From the NCBI GenBank assembly GCA_977006965.1, contig OZ345380.1, forward strand, positions 2,108,001 through 2,172,000: DNA of 64,000 nt. The letters run 5' to 3'. A program made the translations under genes and the position numbers. The notes under the pieces are model-generated. The model ran no database searches and was not told the DNA's origin. It worked only from the letters and a program-made list of their open reading frames with translations. Positions 22,472 through 34,630 of this stretch are shown in pieces. The first letter of the stretch is position 1. The number at the start of each line of letters is the position of its first letter. This DNA is from Phymatolithon calcareum (lineage: Eukaryota; Rhodophyta; Florideophyceae; Hapalidiales).

Positions 22472-22477
22472 TATAAA
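22472..22477 (+). promoter_or_regulatory. TATA box of zinc-finger gene 1
   Basis: TATAAA followed by GCCTGCC, 64 bp upstream of the ATG at 22541. Gene 5 has a similar TATAAA-CTGCCTGCC. Confidence 0.55.
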
Positions 22478-22540
22478 GCCTGCCTGTACCCCTCTTTGTA
22501 CGTCATGCTTCACCTCATGTTCAGAACCGCACCTCCCACG

Positions 22541-23014
22541 ATGACGACTGACCATCCTGCCTGGCTCCGCGCCCTCGTGCACGAGCACGACATTGAGCCG
22601 AAAGCCTACGTGGCCGCCACAGCCCTGGAGATAGCCTTATCACCGCGGAAGCGTGTTCGACGCTCGAAGACTCCGCGTCCCCCGACCACTCTCCCGCCAT
22701 TCGACAAGGATCTAGAGTGCAAGCACTGTGGGAAGGAGTTTCGACGCGTATGCAATTACCGCGAGCATCAGCGTGTGCATTCTAACGAGTACAAGTTCCG
22801 CTGTTCAGTTCAGGGATGTGACCGCAAGTTCATGTGGCGCTCGAGCATTCAGGCCCATTTGCGATCACATCAGGCGAAGCTGGACCGCCGCCGCCGCATT
22901 TCCCAGCGTGTTCAAAGACCACATCCCGAATTAGCCCCTGCTGTGACGAGTCATGGGTTGCCGCACTCGGGTACTTGGGATGGGCTCTTTGGAGGCATGC
23001 ATTATTCGAGGTAA
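22541..23014 (+). CDS. Two-finger C2H2 zinc-finger protein, family member 1
   Basis: 157 residues. The ATG at 22541 is chosen because it aligns with the start of the four paralogues (M-x-x-x-x-PAWL); earlier in-frame ATGs at 22505 and 22517 fall in the predicted 5' UTR after the TATA box. Residues 6-36 form a conserved N-terminal block (PAWLRALV ... LEIALSPR). Finger 1 is C60-x2-C63-x12-H76-x3-H80 and finger 2 is C88-x4-C93-x12-H106-x3-H110, joined by a 7-residue linker (SNEYKFR). A basic stretch (LDRRRR) follows finger 2. C2H2 pairs of this kind usually bind DNA, so a sequence-specific regulator is likely. The C-terminal tail is unique to this copy. No intron is needed. Confidence 0.85.
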   Translation: MTTDHPAWLRALVHEHDIEPKAYVAATALEIALSPRKRVRRSKTPRPPTTLPPFDKDLECKHCGKEFRRVCNYREHQRVHSNEYKFRCSVQGCDRKFMWRSSIQAHLRSHQAKLDRRRRISQRVQRPHPELAPAVTSHGLPHSGTWDGLFGGMHYSR

Positions 23015-23532
23015 GCATGAATGAATACTGTCGCTTGATGCTCTTGTACATGAGCCGTCGAGACTAAATGGAGCAGATCACATGTGTCGCACAGCAATGG
23101 GTGCGTTTGAAATACTGGACATCGGGAGAAGAGAGGGTTGACATTTGGGAGTGCTTAACATGCCTCTCGCCTTGTGTTGATTTGCATCTTGTGCTGCAGA
23201 GCACACGCATGTTTGCTCGAGCAAGGTTGGAAATCCGCAAAAGGCTGACACACAGTCTGCAATACAAAGAGCATGGTAGACCACATCTTCCGCGGAGGTC
23301 CGAATGCACGGAGACTCGAAAGTTTTTATACATCTGTCAATGCATGCATTGCTAATTCCTGTACCTTCCTTCCCTCAAGTCGATTGGCTAGGTTTGAGAA
23401 CCCTAGAGTGAAATAAAACGCGGACATCGAAAAAGAAACGCGGGCCGAAAACCACATCTATGTTTTACACAGTAGAAAGGGCGAAACTAAAGGAATTATA
23501 AACTGGGGAACATAACAAAACATCATCCACCC
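23015..23532. other. Intergenic; no gene recognised
   Basis: Spacer between zinc-finger gene 1 and the 3' end of the convergent membrane-protein gene. It presumably holds both 3' UTRs. No other feature seen. Confidence 0.4.
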
Positions 23533-24237
23533 CTAAACTTGAATTGTGGTATATCCCATTACCCCATCTCCCGCCTGCATCAGTCGCAAAACTCCCTCGG
23601 CGGCGAGTGCATTCGAAACAATCAGGAACACCGACAGCATAACATTATGATCAAACCCACTTGGTAGCGGACACGACTCGGGAAAGGGATCGTTCGGACC
23701 CACCTGTCGACAAAGCGGCTCCAAAAACGCCCAAACAATGCCACACATCACAAGAAGCGCCAGCGCAACTGCGAGAATTAGCGCTCCATTCGCACCCTTC
23801 AACCCGCGCGCCATGCGCACCGCACTAGCCGCCGACAGCACTACCGCGCCGCCTGCCATAGCGCCCAGCAATTTGCGCGCGAGTAGACGCGGCACATACG
23901 GCAGGTCCAGCACGGATTTCAAGGGGCCGGGCAGCAGAAACGCGCACAATAGCAGCGTACCGGCCGCTAGAAGCGCGGCTGGCACGCGAAGACGCGCTGA
24001 TCGACCGTCACGTCCCTCTTCGGGGAAAGCAACCTCTAGCGCGGCCGGTACGCACATGGCGACCGTACAGGCCGTGCTGGCGGCCGCAAGAACCGCAAAC
24101 CACTGCGAGAAATACGACGGAAAAGACTGCTCGGCGATGGCGGCGAAAACAGCGGCAAGAGCCTGGAAGAGGAAGAAGAGGCCGAAGGTTCGCGCTACAC
24201 CGGAGTGCAATCCGGGATCAAGAGTCTGACTGTGCAT
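23533..24237 (-). CDS. Polytopic membrane protein of unknown function
   Basis: 234 residues from the ATG at 24237 to the TAG at 23533-23535. Six hydrophobic segments are visible, at roughly 17-36, 44-64, 82-102, 122-140, 147-167 and 189-206. They are Ala/Leu/Val rich, with Arg/Lys-rich loops between segments 2 and 3 and around segment 4. The last loop (about 170-188) carries two Cys (EPLC and ESC), which may form a disulphide outside the membrane. The sequence is much more GC-rich than its surroundings, as is the neighbouring HNH gene, consistent with real coding sequence. No family recognised. A TATA-like ATTATAC lies only about 15 bp upstream of the ATG, so the true start or a 5' exon may differ. 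Confidence 0.7.
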   Translation of the reverse strand: MHSQTLDPGLHSGVARTFGLFFLFQALAAVFAAIAEQSFPSYFSQWFAVLAAASTACTVAMCVPAALEVAFPEEGRDGRSARLRVPAALLAAGTLLLCAFLLPGPLKSVLDLPYVPRLLARKLLGAMAGGAVVLSAASAVRMARGLKGANGALILAVALALLVMCGIVWAFLEPLCRQVGPNDPFPESCPLPSGFDHNVMLSVFLIVSNALAAEGVLRLMQAGDGVMGYTTIQV

Positions 24238-24638
24238 CACCTGTGTAGAGTATAATAATTGATTGTCTGTCAGTCAGTCACTGTTATGCGCGCATTTGCC
24301 CGTTCGCCGCCCGCCCACGAGAATTAGAGGAGAGAAGCACACACCACTGCGAAAAATAATGCGCATTCTACGGCAAGCACATAGAGTGAGATGTGGAAGG
24401 CTGCTGTGAGATCGACCGCCATACTTGCGCGGCGCGCGCGATGCGCGACTTTTGAACGCGCCGCGACGGTTGTAGAGGAGCGCGCGAGGTCGTGGTGCTT
24501 GCGGACACGACGGAAGGGAGATGCAAGTGAAATTGGGGAAAAAAAATTGCGCGGAGTGTGATGCTGTGTCAGAACGGTGCGCGCATCGTTCCGCGCGGCA
24601 ACTGAGCGGACGGCCGGACTTTGGACTGGACGGGAGGG

Positions 24639-24806
24639 ATGGCGGAGAAAGTTTCGGGATGGATCGGCGAAACGGACGGATTCAAGCGAGGTGCGGGACA
24701 AGCGCGGCGCACGGCACAGGGAGTGTATCGCTCTCTGGTTGGTTCTGCCCCGCGCCCATTGGTTATGTGCCGCGTGGTGCTTCCGCATCCGGTGTATGCA
24801 AAATAA
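24639..24806 (+). CDS. Possible small basic protein
   Basis: A 55-codon frame from an ATG in good context (GGGATGG) in a GC-rich stretch upstream of, and divergent from, the membrane-protein gene. The N-terminal half is amphipathic and Gly/Arg rich (MAEKVSGWIGETDGF). No similarity recognised. It could be a microprotein, an exon of a larger gene, or chance in GC-rich DNA. Confidence 0.25.
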   Translation: MAEKVSGWIGETDGFKRGAGQARRTAQGVYRSLVGSAPRPLVMCRVVLPHPVYAK

Positions 24807-25099
24807 TTGTACTGTTCTGTACAAGTGTGCATGTTGGCCAGCTGGACAGTTGTGGCACTTGTTCGTGCTGGCACTTTGACCCCATGAGACAGCTGTCTCG
24901 AAGTGAAGAATGGCATGTTCCGGAAAATACTGGATGGGAATTATGATAAACGCCCCGGGACAATGCGCAGAGCTGCCGACACACGGTACGCGGCATTGGC
25001 GCGGAAGCCGTCGCACAGACTCAACTGTACGGTTTTGCGCTCCGGTGGCTCGCAACGTGGCCTGCGTCGAAGTGAAGCTTCAATCTGTGGCGTCTTTGA

Positions 25100-27475
25100 A
25101 AGTGGGTGGTTAAATTTATCACCGTTTCAAAGTCGTGCAAATATTGAATTCGTCCCTGCCGGGCGTCGCAAACGTACTGCGCATCGATGGAGCGTGACAG
25201 GGGCAGCACGCAAATTGCCACGTTGTTGCGTTGCGATCTCCGAGTTTTCTGTTCGCTCGAAGGCACGGCACTATCGCGCCGTGTAAGCCGGATGCAGTCG
25301 ATGCCTCCACGAAGAACTACAGTACTGTACAGTACTGTATTGAGGGAGGCTGGAAGCTGAAAATAGATTGTACAGCGATCGAAAACGGCGGGCTTGACAA
25401 TGTCTTGGCTCCGATTCGTCGACTGCGGACAGGAGATAGAGGTGATGCTTCCAGCGGAGTTTGGAAAGTCGTGACATTTTGACCATAATCATTAATGGCC
25501 ATGACAATGGAAAGGAACAGAGCTTGCTCTGCTTCTCGCTGAAGCACTGAGACAGCAATGAAACAAATGTACAGTAACAGTACTGTACAGTATCATACAG
25601 TATTGCACTCCTCGACCTCAAGGCAGAGTAAAGTTTACAACTGAGTAACAGAAATTAGCTACAGTACGTGTCAAGTCCTTTACTGTACGGAAAGTCCAAT
25701 ACTCAAGCGCTACTGAAATGTTGAGTCTCTGCCTGGATCCCTCGCTGGTACAGTAAAGAGACATATGATGATGTCGATGTGAAGAAGGTGATTGCAAGGA
25801 TGCGGCTTTGTTCGCAACTGACAGACGTGAGTCCTAAAAAGTATGCCAGGAACTGCACAGGCTGTGCGAAGACGATGTTAACCTACTGTACATCTGGATC
25901 TGCGCACGAAATGGGCAGTGAAGAGTCAGACGGATGCAATAGTACAATTTCAAGGATACTGTACTGTAGCATCAACTGACATATCAAAACACAGCTCCGA
26001 GAATCGAGGAGTACAGTGGAATTAAAATTCGCTAACGAAAGAATCTCCGGCTCTCGGCTTGTAGAAAGTATTATCTTTTAAACGTTCTATGAACTCTCTT
26101 ATGGATGGATTATTTGTAAAAGAATTCAAAAAGTAGGCTCGGCATCCTTCAGAAACTCTGATTTTTCACCACACGAGAGCTCAGCTCTGTACGATTGTAC
26201 AGTACATGACTCTCGTGCAGTCAAGATGAGAATATGCGCTACTGTAGACGTTAGACAGCATAGTTACTGTAGCGTCAGAAATCAATGTTTCTTGGGAAGA
26301 TAACTTATGCAAAGCGAGCGAAGCGGAATCTTGTCTGATGCAAACCATACAGTACTGTACTGTACGCTGTGCCCAGGCTCTCGAAGGAAAAACAGGTCAT
26401 GTCATCCTACAGTACAGGAATTTAGCTTGCAATTCTCTTTCGTCGCAGCCTGATTGAAGCAATACTGTACAGTATATGATCAATGGGAGGGTGAGTCGCC
26501 ATAAGTATGGCTCCATCAACGGAAGCCGTGTGAGCTCAAGCTTCAAGAAACATCTCACGGAAAAGGTTATCGAAAGACCCGCAACGGCTTGCAAAGAGCA
26601 AACAGCGACCTATTCCATTTTAATACTGTAACTCTGCTTTTATTCTTAAGTTAGAGAGTACTGCGAGCATCGTACTGCCGCAAAACAGGACAGTGTGGGA
26701 AAGATGCTGCTCAAGATAAAAAGCTGACTGTCCAAAGACAGACTAAAACTAGCTGTCGATGACTTGCTCGTCAATTTCCAAAGGGTCAACGGCAGGCAGA
26801 ATAGATGTTTGCTATCAAGAAGTGTAGTCAGCATGTGCAAATCCCTGCGATTAACTGAACTGAGTAAAACAACATTGTAGGCTCCGCAAATTGAGCAATT
26901 AATGCTAGGAATTCGCAGCTAATGACAGCGGGCACATTTTCCTCATCTCTGCGAAAGTCCAAGAAGATCATTCACGTACACTTCTGTTACGTGGTCTAAG
27001 GAAAGCACGTCAGGTTTAAAGGGCATTTGCAAAGCTACTCTCGCCGTCAGCAAGCGTGATGGTAACCTCTTTTGTAAAACACACTGGCTGTGTCCGTGTA
27101 ATGTCGGGAGACTTCTGTACTCGATCCAGTTTTCCGATCGCCCATCTGCCGTTCCATGCTGCTGCGCAATTCCAAATAACCTAATCGATGGGGATGACTA
27201 CAACAAACGCAGTGGTCATTCGGTGGCAGCTCGGAAATAACGCCACATGCAAACCGATCGCATCCTTCATCGGTCACCAAATCTTCGCAATTATGCACAT
27301 TACCCTGGATCCACTGAACGACAAAAATGAATCCACCCCCGTACTGTACTGTATTGTTTTTGCATTCCTTCTCGCCAAAACAAAAAAACCAAAATATATT
27401 TCGACGCTCCACAAAAATAACAATCTATTGTACATCTCTCAGCCGCCGGACCCGCTTTTAACAGTCAATCTCAGC
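25100..27475. other. No gene recognised; TACTGTAC-rich
   Basis: No supported coding region. TACTGTAC / GTACAGTAC sites are dense here (about 25319-25335, 25570-25600, 25930-25970, 26200, 26350, 26465 and 27341). Confidence 0.4.
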
Positions 27476-28294
27476 TCAGCTGTAATCAGGCCGCGGGTCC
27501 TTGAAGCCAGCCTCAGCCGCAAGATCAATTTCATCCTCCTCAATGTCTAACGCTTGGCTCCAGTATACATAATCCCGCCAGCTCTCATGCAAATTCCGGG
27601 GCGGAAACAATCGGGCATTATGCTGCAACTCAAACTGGCTCGGCTCCCTCGGCCGTGTCCGTAGTCGCATTCCCGGCATGTCCTTGAGTAGTTTCCGTCC
27701 CTTCGAATGGTTACATCGTACGCACGCCGTCGCCACATTCTCCCAGTTCGTCCTCCCGCCCCTACACCGCGGCACAACATGATCGAACGTGAGTTCCGCT
27801 GTCGGTAGCCGCGCCCCACAGTACTGGCACGCAAAAAGGTCACGCAGAAATACATTGAAGCGTGTGAACGCCGCCGCTCGCCGTCCAGGCGGACGGTACC
27901 GCTTCAGTGAGACTACGGACGGAAGCGGGAAGATAGCACCGGGAGAACGCACGCCAACGTCGTACGTCGCCACGATGTTGACGCGATCTAGAAATACCGC
28001 CTTCACAACCTCTTGCCACGGCCATAGTGATAACGGTACGTAGCTCAGAGGCTGGTAGTCCGCGTTCAGCACTAGCGCAGGGCATTGCTCAAGCACGCGC
28101 GTGCGCAAGAGACGCTGCGTGGGTTCTGGCGACGGCGGCCTGTCGCGCCCGCGGCGTCGGCCTCGACCGCGCCCACGCTTTGGCGCGCGGTCGTGCCCAG
28201 TGCTTGGAGTCAACCGCGCGCACGTCGCACTTCGAGCTGGCTGTGCATAGAGCCGGGCCGGGATGCCAGAGCCGACCGCGAAAGCCGCGTCCAT
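27476..28294 (-). CDS. HNH endonuclease-domain protein (plant/cyanobacterial type)
   Basis: 272 residues from the ATG at 28294 to the TGA at 27476-27478. Residues 1-55 are Ala/Arg rich and lack acidic clusters, resembling an organelle transit peptide. Residues 66-130 carry the conserved 'LVLNADYQPLSYVPLSLW' type block found upstream of this HNH family. The HNH core has zinc-binding C156-x2-C159 and C191-x2-C194, the metal-binding D171-H172, N186 and the N195-H196 pair (FDHVVPRCRGG, then NW-x-N, then CNHSK). Family members act as metal-dependent nucleases on DNA. Homologues occur in cyanobacteria and plants, which suggests plastid-related ancestry here. The substrate is unknown. High GC relative to its flanks. 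Confidence 0.85.
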   Translation of the reverse strand: MDAAFAVGSGIPARLYAQPARSATCARLTPSTGHDRAPKRGRGRGRRRGRDRPPSPEPTQRLLRTRVLEQCPALVLNADYQPLSYVPLSLWPWQEVVKAVFLDRVNIVATYDVGVRSPGAIFPLPSVVSLKRYRPPGRRAAAFTRFNVFLRDLFACQYCGARLPTAELTFDHVVPRCRGGRTNWENVATACVRCNHSKGRKLLKDMPGMRLRTRPREPSQFELQHNARLFPPRNLHESWRDYVYWSQALDIEEDEIDLAAEAGFKDPRPDYS

Positions 28295-31190
28295 CGAGAA
28301 GACCAGGACTGCGCACTCACGCTGCCGATGCTTGTCTGGCGATGCACGGAATAAGAGATGTCGCTATCGAGTTGGTACCGCGAGAAACTGGAAGGGCGGC
28401 GGAGCAGCGCGTGGGATTCAGGTAGTTTGCAAGGCGCGAATCAAGGCGGTCCACGTTGACACGCCAAGCAAATGCGATGCATTTTCAGCCATTCATTCAG
28501 GCCACGCAATAATGCGTCAGAATCTCTGTGCGTTTTATTGAATGTGTTGGAGACAAATCGGCCTCATTGAACGGATTTTCGTGAGAAATGGTAAGTGGAT
28601 CCAGTAATCATGTGGATGATAAGAGAAGTCGTGGAACTTTCGCGATAATCTTCAAAGTAATAAAGTTCGAAACGAGAACGGCGAAGCGAGAAATCAATAC
28701 TTTACTTCTCAGGACTTCTGATGCCGATACGTGAACGAGCACTATGAAACGTTCGGCGGTGCGCGGGACACGAAGCCGCCTCGACGAACGCAGCACGCGT
28801 GGAGTTTGACCCTCCTGCAGCGTGTGAGAGGCTTTCGTGCTTAAACGCATCGGAGTCACGCAATTCGCCCCATACATGGAGGAGAACATGCATAGCGCAA
28901 ACAGCCCATTCTTGATGTCAAGCTCAGATCAGCAGTTCAATGGTTAGCAAAGCACCTCGTGCAGTCAAGCAAAATCACGCGCCAAAGACTTCTTTGAATT
29001 TTAAAGCGCTCATTTTCTTCCTTCCCTCCTAGAGCTACAAATCTTGCTTTCGTAAATAGAGAAGCCCCTGGGGATGTCAAAGAGCAACTGTTCTTCACGA
29101 CGTTGAGTACTTCGAGCGGTCTCTCAGTTTCATGTTTTCTCTACTGATTGAGCGCCAATTCAGAGACTAGTCTGGCGTCTTATCCATTACTGCGTAAAAG
29201 GCAATGATTGAGGACAGGACAGGCCTTGCGCATAGAGTTGTATTAGACCCTAGCCATCGTGCAAGCTGCTACCAAAAAAATGAAGAAGAGTGAGTTTTTA
29301 GTTATAAGTGTTACGCCAGGCTCCCAAAAACCCGACGCTACACTGCTCAGAGAAGACTGGAGGGGAGAAAAAGCGCGAGAGGGACAAAACAGTGAGTGAA
29401 TGAATTGAGGAAAGAAATAGAGAGAGAAAGAGGAAAAGGGGAGTGGCAGAAATCGGCGTCCTGATGACGCGTGAGATGAATGATGAGGAAGCGAAAAGAA
29501 GGAAGGGTGCGAAGCGTTGAGAAATGTTGGCAACGTTGGATGATGGCGATCTTCAATGGGTTGTCAACTTCGGCTAGTGTACCGAAACGGAACAACTCTG
29601 GATGGATGGATTTCTGTTTTATTGAAGCTCCCTTAGTCAATTATCATTGCACCTGAGAGACTTTTCGTTGGGCTACAATCCGTCGCTTACGTTTTCATTT
29701 GGGATAACTGTGAGAGCTTCATCGAGTTCGGAATCTTCGTTTCTTGCGGAACAACTCTGGTGTTCGGCGCGTTGAGAGAAGAGACTCCACACCGGATTGT
29801 GCCGCGAATCGCTATCAGCGCGAGAACAGACGGGCGGAATCGACGTCGTCTTTTAGGGCGGCGACTTTGGAAGGGCCGTCGATCTTGAGACGAACGAACG
29901 AAAAGAAAAGGGACGGATCTGTCGCTGGATTCCCGCACGGCGAAGAAGAAGCGATCGGGAAGGGGTGGAAAGTCTCCAACTCCGCATGGTCAAGGGGACT
30001 CACAGGCTTTTTGCGTGCAGAATCCAAGCACTCGAGCCGGAATCCAGAAACCTCCACCTTCCTTTACTAAGAGGAGGGGACAAACTCTCTTATATACTAC
30101 TAGCAAAGCGAAAAACAAAAGTTCGACATGCGCATGGGACACGTTGCACGTGTAGCCCAGCGGATCACCTAAACAAGGCAGCTAGGGTCGCGTGCCTCTG
30201 ATTCGGCGTTTCATGTGGATCGCTATCAAACTTTGTGGCGTGCAGTTGCGAAAAACAAAAGAGCTTACTGCAATCCTTACAGACTCCACCTTCCAGTCGA
30301 GTCCGGGAAAAGAAATGCAGCGGGCGATACAATGAGTTATCAACTCATCTGCAGACGCTTGGGGCAGCTTTGCGGAGGCCAAAGGGCCACGGACAGGATC
30401 TTCTTGATTGAACGTTTTCATGGCCGGCTGCGAGACGATCAGGTGGATAGCAAAATTTTGACACATATTGATTGAAGAAGACACGCTCTTTATAATGAAC
30501 ACAACAATTAGCAGATTCTAGGATTTCCATGATACTGGACCCATCTTCCTTCCTCTTCGTGCCTTCCCCACTTTCTAGGGCTCCATTTTCTAACTGTCCA
30601 AATGCGATCAACTGGGTAGCGTGATTTTGCAAAGGGATAGAGCTTTGCCCGATATTCTGCAAAGTAAACCTTATCAAAGATGACATAGCTAGCGCAATAT
30701 CCCCATAGTTTGAGCTGTAATTGGATTCCGTAGGTCGCCAGTGAGCTGGTTCTATGCCGGCATCCAGACTGAATCTGAGAAGATTTCCGAGTACATCCGT
30801 CTGCGCTCGAGATGTGACCCGACGGCTTGGTCTGCAACACCATTTTCCATTTCCGCTACCTGTCCGTGGCAGTGCACTTTTCGATCCCAAAATTTGACAG
30901 TTGTCGACTGCGACACCTCTGTTAGCCTCCAACTTCTACTTTTGTTCGTCGCACATGCAAAGGGCAAGAACATCGAGCGTAATAACATATTTTTCGTGAA
31001 CGAACCGACTCAACATGCTAGAAGTAGGTATGGTAGTGAAACAACCGTCCGAGGCCCATGCCCAATTCATAATGCTGATCGCACCGGGTTGCACGTATGC
31101 TTAGACGACGAGCACTATGAGACGGACACAACAAAGGCGCTCGAGAACGATTGTATTTGCTCATTTCCCGCCTGGGAAGATAGACGAGAG
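28295..31190. other. Gene-poor stretch; only weak ORFs
   Basis: No confident gene. The longest frame is on the minus strand (about 30345-30932). It has no early ATG and overlaps a competing plus-strand frame, so neither is called. No RNA gene was recognised. Confidence 0.35.
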
Positions 31191-31194
31191 TTTG

Positions 31195-31612
31195 CAATTC
31201 GCATTAATTGTAATTAATTGCAAGTGTGAGTTGATTGCAATGGCATTGTTAATTGCAATCATGATTGCAAGTGGACATGCGATAGTGGAAAACGACGAGT
31301 TCCTTTATTAGGGATCAGGTGATATAATAGAATGAAAAAGTACCGAAAAGCTGCTCCCGTACAGTCTCAGGAGTGCTACGGAGAGCTTATAAATAGACAA
31401 CTAACCAGTTGCTTCAAAAATTGCGATAGCTTCTTGTACTGTACAGCTGTAGAGTTAAAAAGAGTTGTTCTTTTCTCGTAATTGGTGCTTCATTCGGGAC
31501 TTTTGTTTAAACGCAATTATATATTTCTAGCAATTAGAATTGCGGTGTCAAACTCTCTAGCAATTAAAAATTATTAATTGCAAATTTCTAAAAAATTACT
31601 ATCAATTAAATT
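31195..31612. repeat. AT-rich TTGCAATTA clusters flanking a diverged palindrome-arm fragment
   Basis: 31197-31275 and 31510-31612 are packed with variants of TTAATTGCAA. Between them, 31288-31430 is a diverged copy of arm positions about 1250-1385. The shared core includes GAAAAGCTGCTCCCGTACAG, AGGAGTG and the following CAACTAA-x-CAGTTGC. This shows that the arm sequence is a dispersed repeat. Confidence 0.75.
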
Positions 31613-31619
31613 GGTACGT

Positions 31620-34600
31620 CCCCTGCCTGAAGGCCGAATGAGGGCAATGGGTTCTGTGTAGCTGCGATGGTCGCAGATTTATACCAAACAATACGAGTTT
31701 GTATACGATATAAGAGGGATGGAGGACCGAAATAGAATGACGCTGTCGAGCAATATGCTTTGAGTGCGTAGGTGGTCGAATATAATCTGCGAAAATTAAA
31801 AAAACTTTTGGGTTTTCTGCCGGAGATAGATTCTTCGAGCTTCAAACTTATCGTTAGCTCCACAGCGATCTCTTGGTGGCGCCGTAGTCAAGCGATGTCC
31901 CTTCTTCTTGACTGACCAAGGCGTAAAAAAGTTTATTAGTTTGCAGTTATTCTCCCTTCTTTGTCTTACAGAAGCACGATAGGAAAGGTTGAAGGCGGAC
32001 GACTAGCTACCTTGCGGTTGGGCGGCCAGTAATTTTATTTCGAACTCTTATATCTGGCTCGAAGACCAGGGCACTGTCCATGTTTTAGAGATAGAAAACT
32101 GATTACAGTTGACGTGGAGAACTAAACTTCTCTTATCGATAGCGGACCATCAGCCCAGGCTAAAAGTGTATCCATAAGAATTCCAGATGTCATAATAGGT
32201 TGGTATCATGCTAGAACATCTAGATTACCCTTCTTCGTAATCGAAAGATCAAAACTAGCTGTCAGCTTTAGTCGTTGATGATGAAAAATGGGGTAAAAGC
32301 GAGAACACCATCGAATGTACAGTACTTGACTGTTTTTTGTCCGTTCCGCAGTCCGAAGGGGCTTAACTCCAACTTTTAGCCTAAATACGCTCGAGAGAGC
32401 TTTTTCATTCTACTGTAAACTATCTTCACAACTGTGATCGGTTGGCTCGACAGGCGGAAGTGTCTATTTGCTGCAAATTGTCCCTTAACGGCTGCCATAA
32501 AAGGATGTGCAAGCCAGCATCCCTACCAAAGATGTACGATAGGTCTCTGATGAGTGACATTTCCCTGTGACATAGAACACACGATATGGAGAGGCGACAT
32601 GAAAACTTGTGCAAAGTAGTCTACTTACAACGGGGACATGAAAAGCACATGGGAAAATCTAACACTAGTGCTAAACCAAGACAGTAGCACCATAAGTTTT
32701 TAATTAGAGTATTGCAAATTTTCGCTGAAAATTGCGTAAGGTCCATACTGGTAGATCTCGCATACATATACTCAATATCACCGAGTGCAAGGAGAACCAC
32801 AATACCGTATCTGAAGATAAATACAGTAGAACGAGGCTTATGTTTTCCTGGAGCTCCCTCGAGCAGCTGACAGATCACTGTAATTTAACTAAACGAATGG
32901 ACAATTAAAGACATACACCCTGGTGGAAGGTATGTCTCCGTTAGCGAATTATCATGAGCGCCATCGTGCAGCGACGCAATAATGTCCTCACTCGAGTGAA
33001 AATCGGTATCAAGGTTGGGGTTACGCATGCGAACGGCACGTCGTAACCGACTTCGAAACAAAAAATAGCATCCTTCCTTGCGCCAGGCGTTGCAGATTCT
33101 CCTCTTCAATATACACGCGGTCCCGTTCCTCTCGTATGACCACATCCAACCATCTTCGCTGCACACGACAGACATTAACTTGGGGTGAAAATCGCGTCGC
33201 AGTATCCACGCCAGCCGTATCGCCCGATACTACCAGAGAGAAGAAAGCCCAGCGGCTCCTCAATCGTCATCGTAGCAAACCTTCCCACCGTCGGTTCAAG
33301 TCCCATTCACAAATTCAAATTCCAGTCACTATCAAGCTTCGTTCAAGAGTGTGTAGAAAGCTTTCGGAGCACGAACAACCATTGTAGTCCCTCCACGTCA
33401 CATCTCTTTATTACTAGACCTGATTCCCCAGGGGGGTCACTGGGCACCCCAATAAGGTTAAGAGTTACAAATTTTGCGGCTGCAAGCACCTTGATTTCAC
33501 GATATTGTCATAGTTTTGAAAGGCGTAATGTTTGTTTCAAAAATTGATCTATGACGATTTTAGAACTCACACAGCAGAACGGCAGCCCACAAAATCAACC
33601 ACTTAGAACAGCAAGCACCTTCAATTGCACTCACCCGATCTTGATCCACTTCCCTCAACCACGGCGCGCCCTAATCAGACCAACCGTTCAAATAAGGGTC
33701 CGAAGACCGCTGTCGGTAGCAGGAATACTGCAAGCAAGACGACGAGCGGAAAGAGCAAGTTCCATACCACTCCGCGGCTCCACGAGAGAGTTCCATCGCT
33801 GCAACACACCGGACTGTTCCTCCCGAACACAACGTGGATGGTTACTTGCACGACTTTCGTTTCTCGTCTTCTGTAATTTGTTGCTCCAACATACTTTCCG
33901 GACCCAATCAATGCCCAGGGAAAGCCAGTTCTTACGTATCTTCTCCATAGAAATCGAGGTGAACCGCTGCCGACATTCCTCATGAACAGAAAGGATTCTC
34001 AGCTGAGCACATCGCCGGATTCATGCCACGTGCCAACGACACCACACGGATGTGGCTCACGAGCGGTATTCTTATCGGATGTTGTCGATATATTCTGCAG
34101 GAAGAACCCGGGCTCAGTCCTTGTTATCGGCAAGATTAGGGCACGATCTCCGAATCCTTGCCTGCGGCATTACTGCTGCTTGTGTATACGGGCCGGCATA
34201 TCTCTGCAAAACCAATTGCTTCCTGCGAAGCGGCAACTATTAATTCGGTGCACAATTTGTGCGGCAAAGTTGGTGCACTGGAGGCTGTGCGCGCGATGCG
34301 AGCAGCACTAAAACCGTTTCAAACCGTCCAACGGCTCGGTCCGTTACTGCGAACAATGGGGTGTTGTCAGGATGACTCATTCAGAGGATGAAGCTCTGCA
34401 AGGAGGAAAACAGCATGGTGAGAGAGGAGCATCATACCAAAGACTCAGCGCCTTGAACGAAGGTGTCTCGATAATACATCCGCGACATCGTAACTCAATC
34501 GCCAAAACGCAGTCCATTGATGCCCGGCAACGTGTAATACCGGACAATGACGAGAGATATACCATTGGAATAAACACGTATGTGCTGAGAATCTCTGGCC

Positions 34601-34630
34601 AAGACAATCATACTACGCAATTCGCAAATC
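31620..34630. other. No gene recognised
   Basis: Scattered short frames on both strands, none with a recognisable domain or promoter. Two tRNA-like A-box/T-loop resemblances were examined and rejected. Confidence 0.35.

Noticed and set aside
22997-23018. Splice-donor-like AGGTAAGC at the stop codon of zinc-finger gene 1
   Set aside because: The TAA is in the frame and position where all paralogues end (...SR or RR-stop), so no intron is needed.
24324-25055. 243-codon minus-strand ORF
   Set aside because: No ATG-proximal promoter, no domain, low-complexity Arg/His/Ser composition and several competing frames. Typical of chance openness in GC-rich DNA.
30145-30215. A-box-like TAGCCCAGCGG
   Set aside because: No D-stem partner (GGGC) and no T-loop at the right distance.
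30345-30932. 195-codon minus-strand ORF
   Set aside because: It begins at a TTG directly after a stop, has no recognisable motif, and a plus-strand frame of similar quality overlaps it.
33250-33325. tRNA-like elements (GCCCAGCGG A-box-like, GGTTCAAGTCC T-loop-like)
   Set aside because: The D-arm has no complementary strand, the T-stem has a C-C mismatch, and no acceptor stem pairs.
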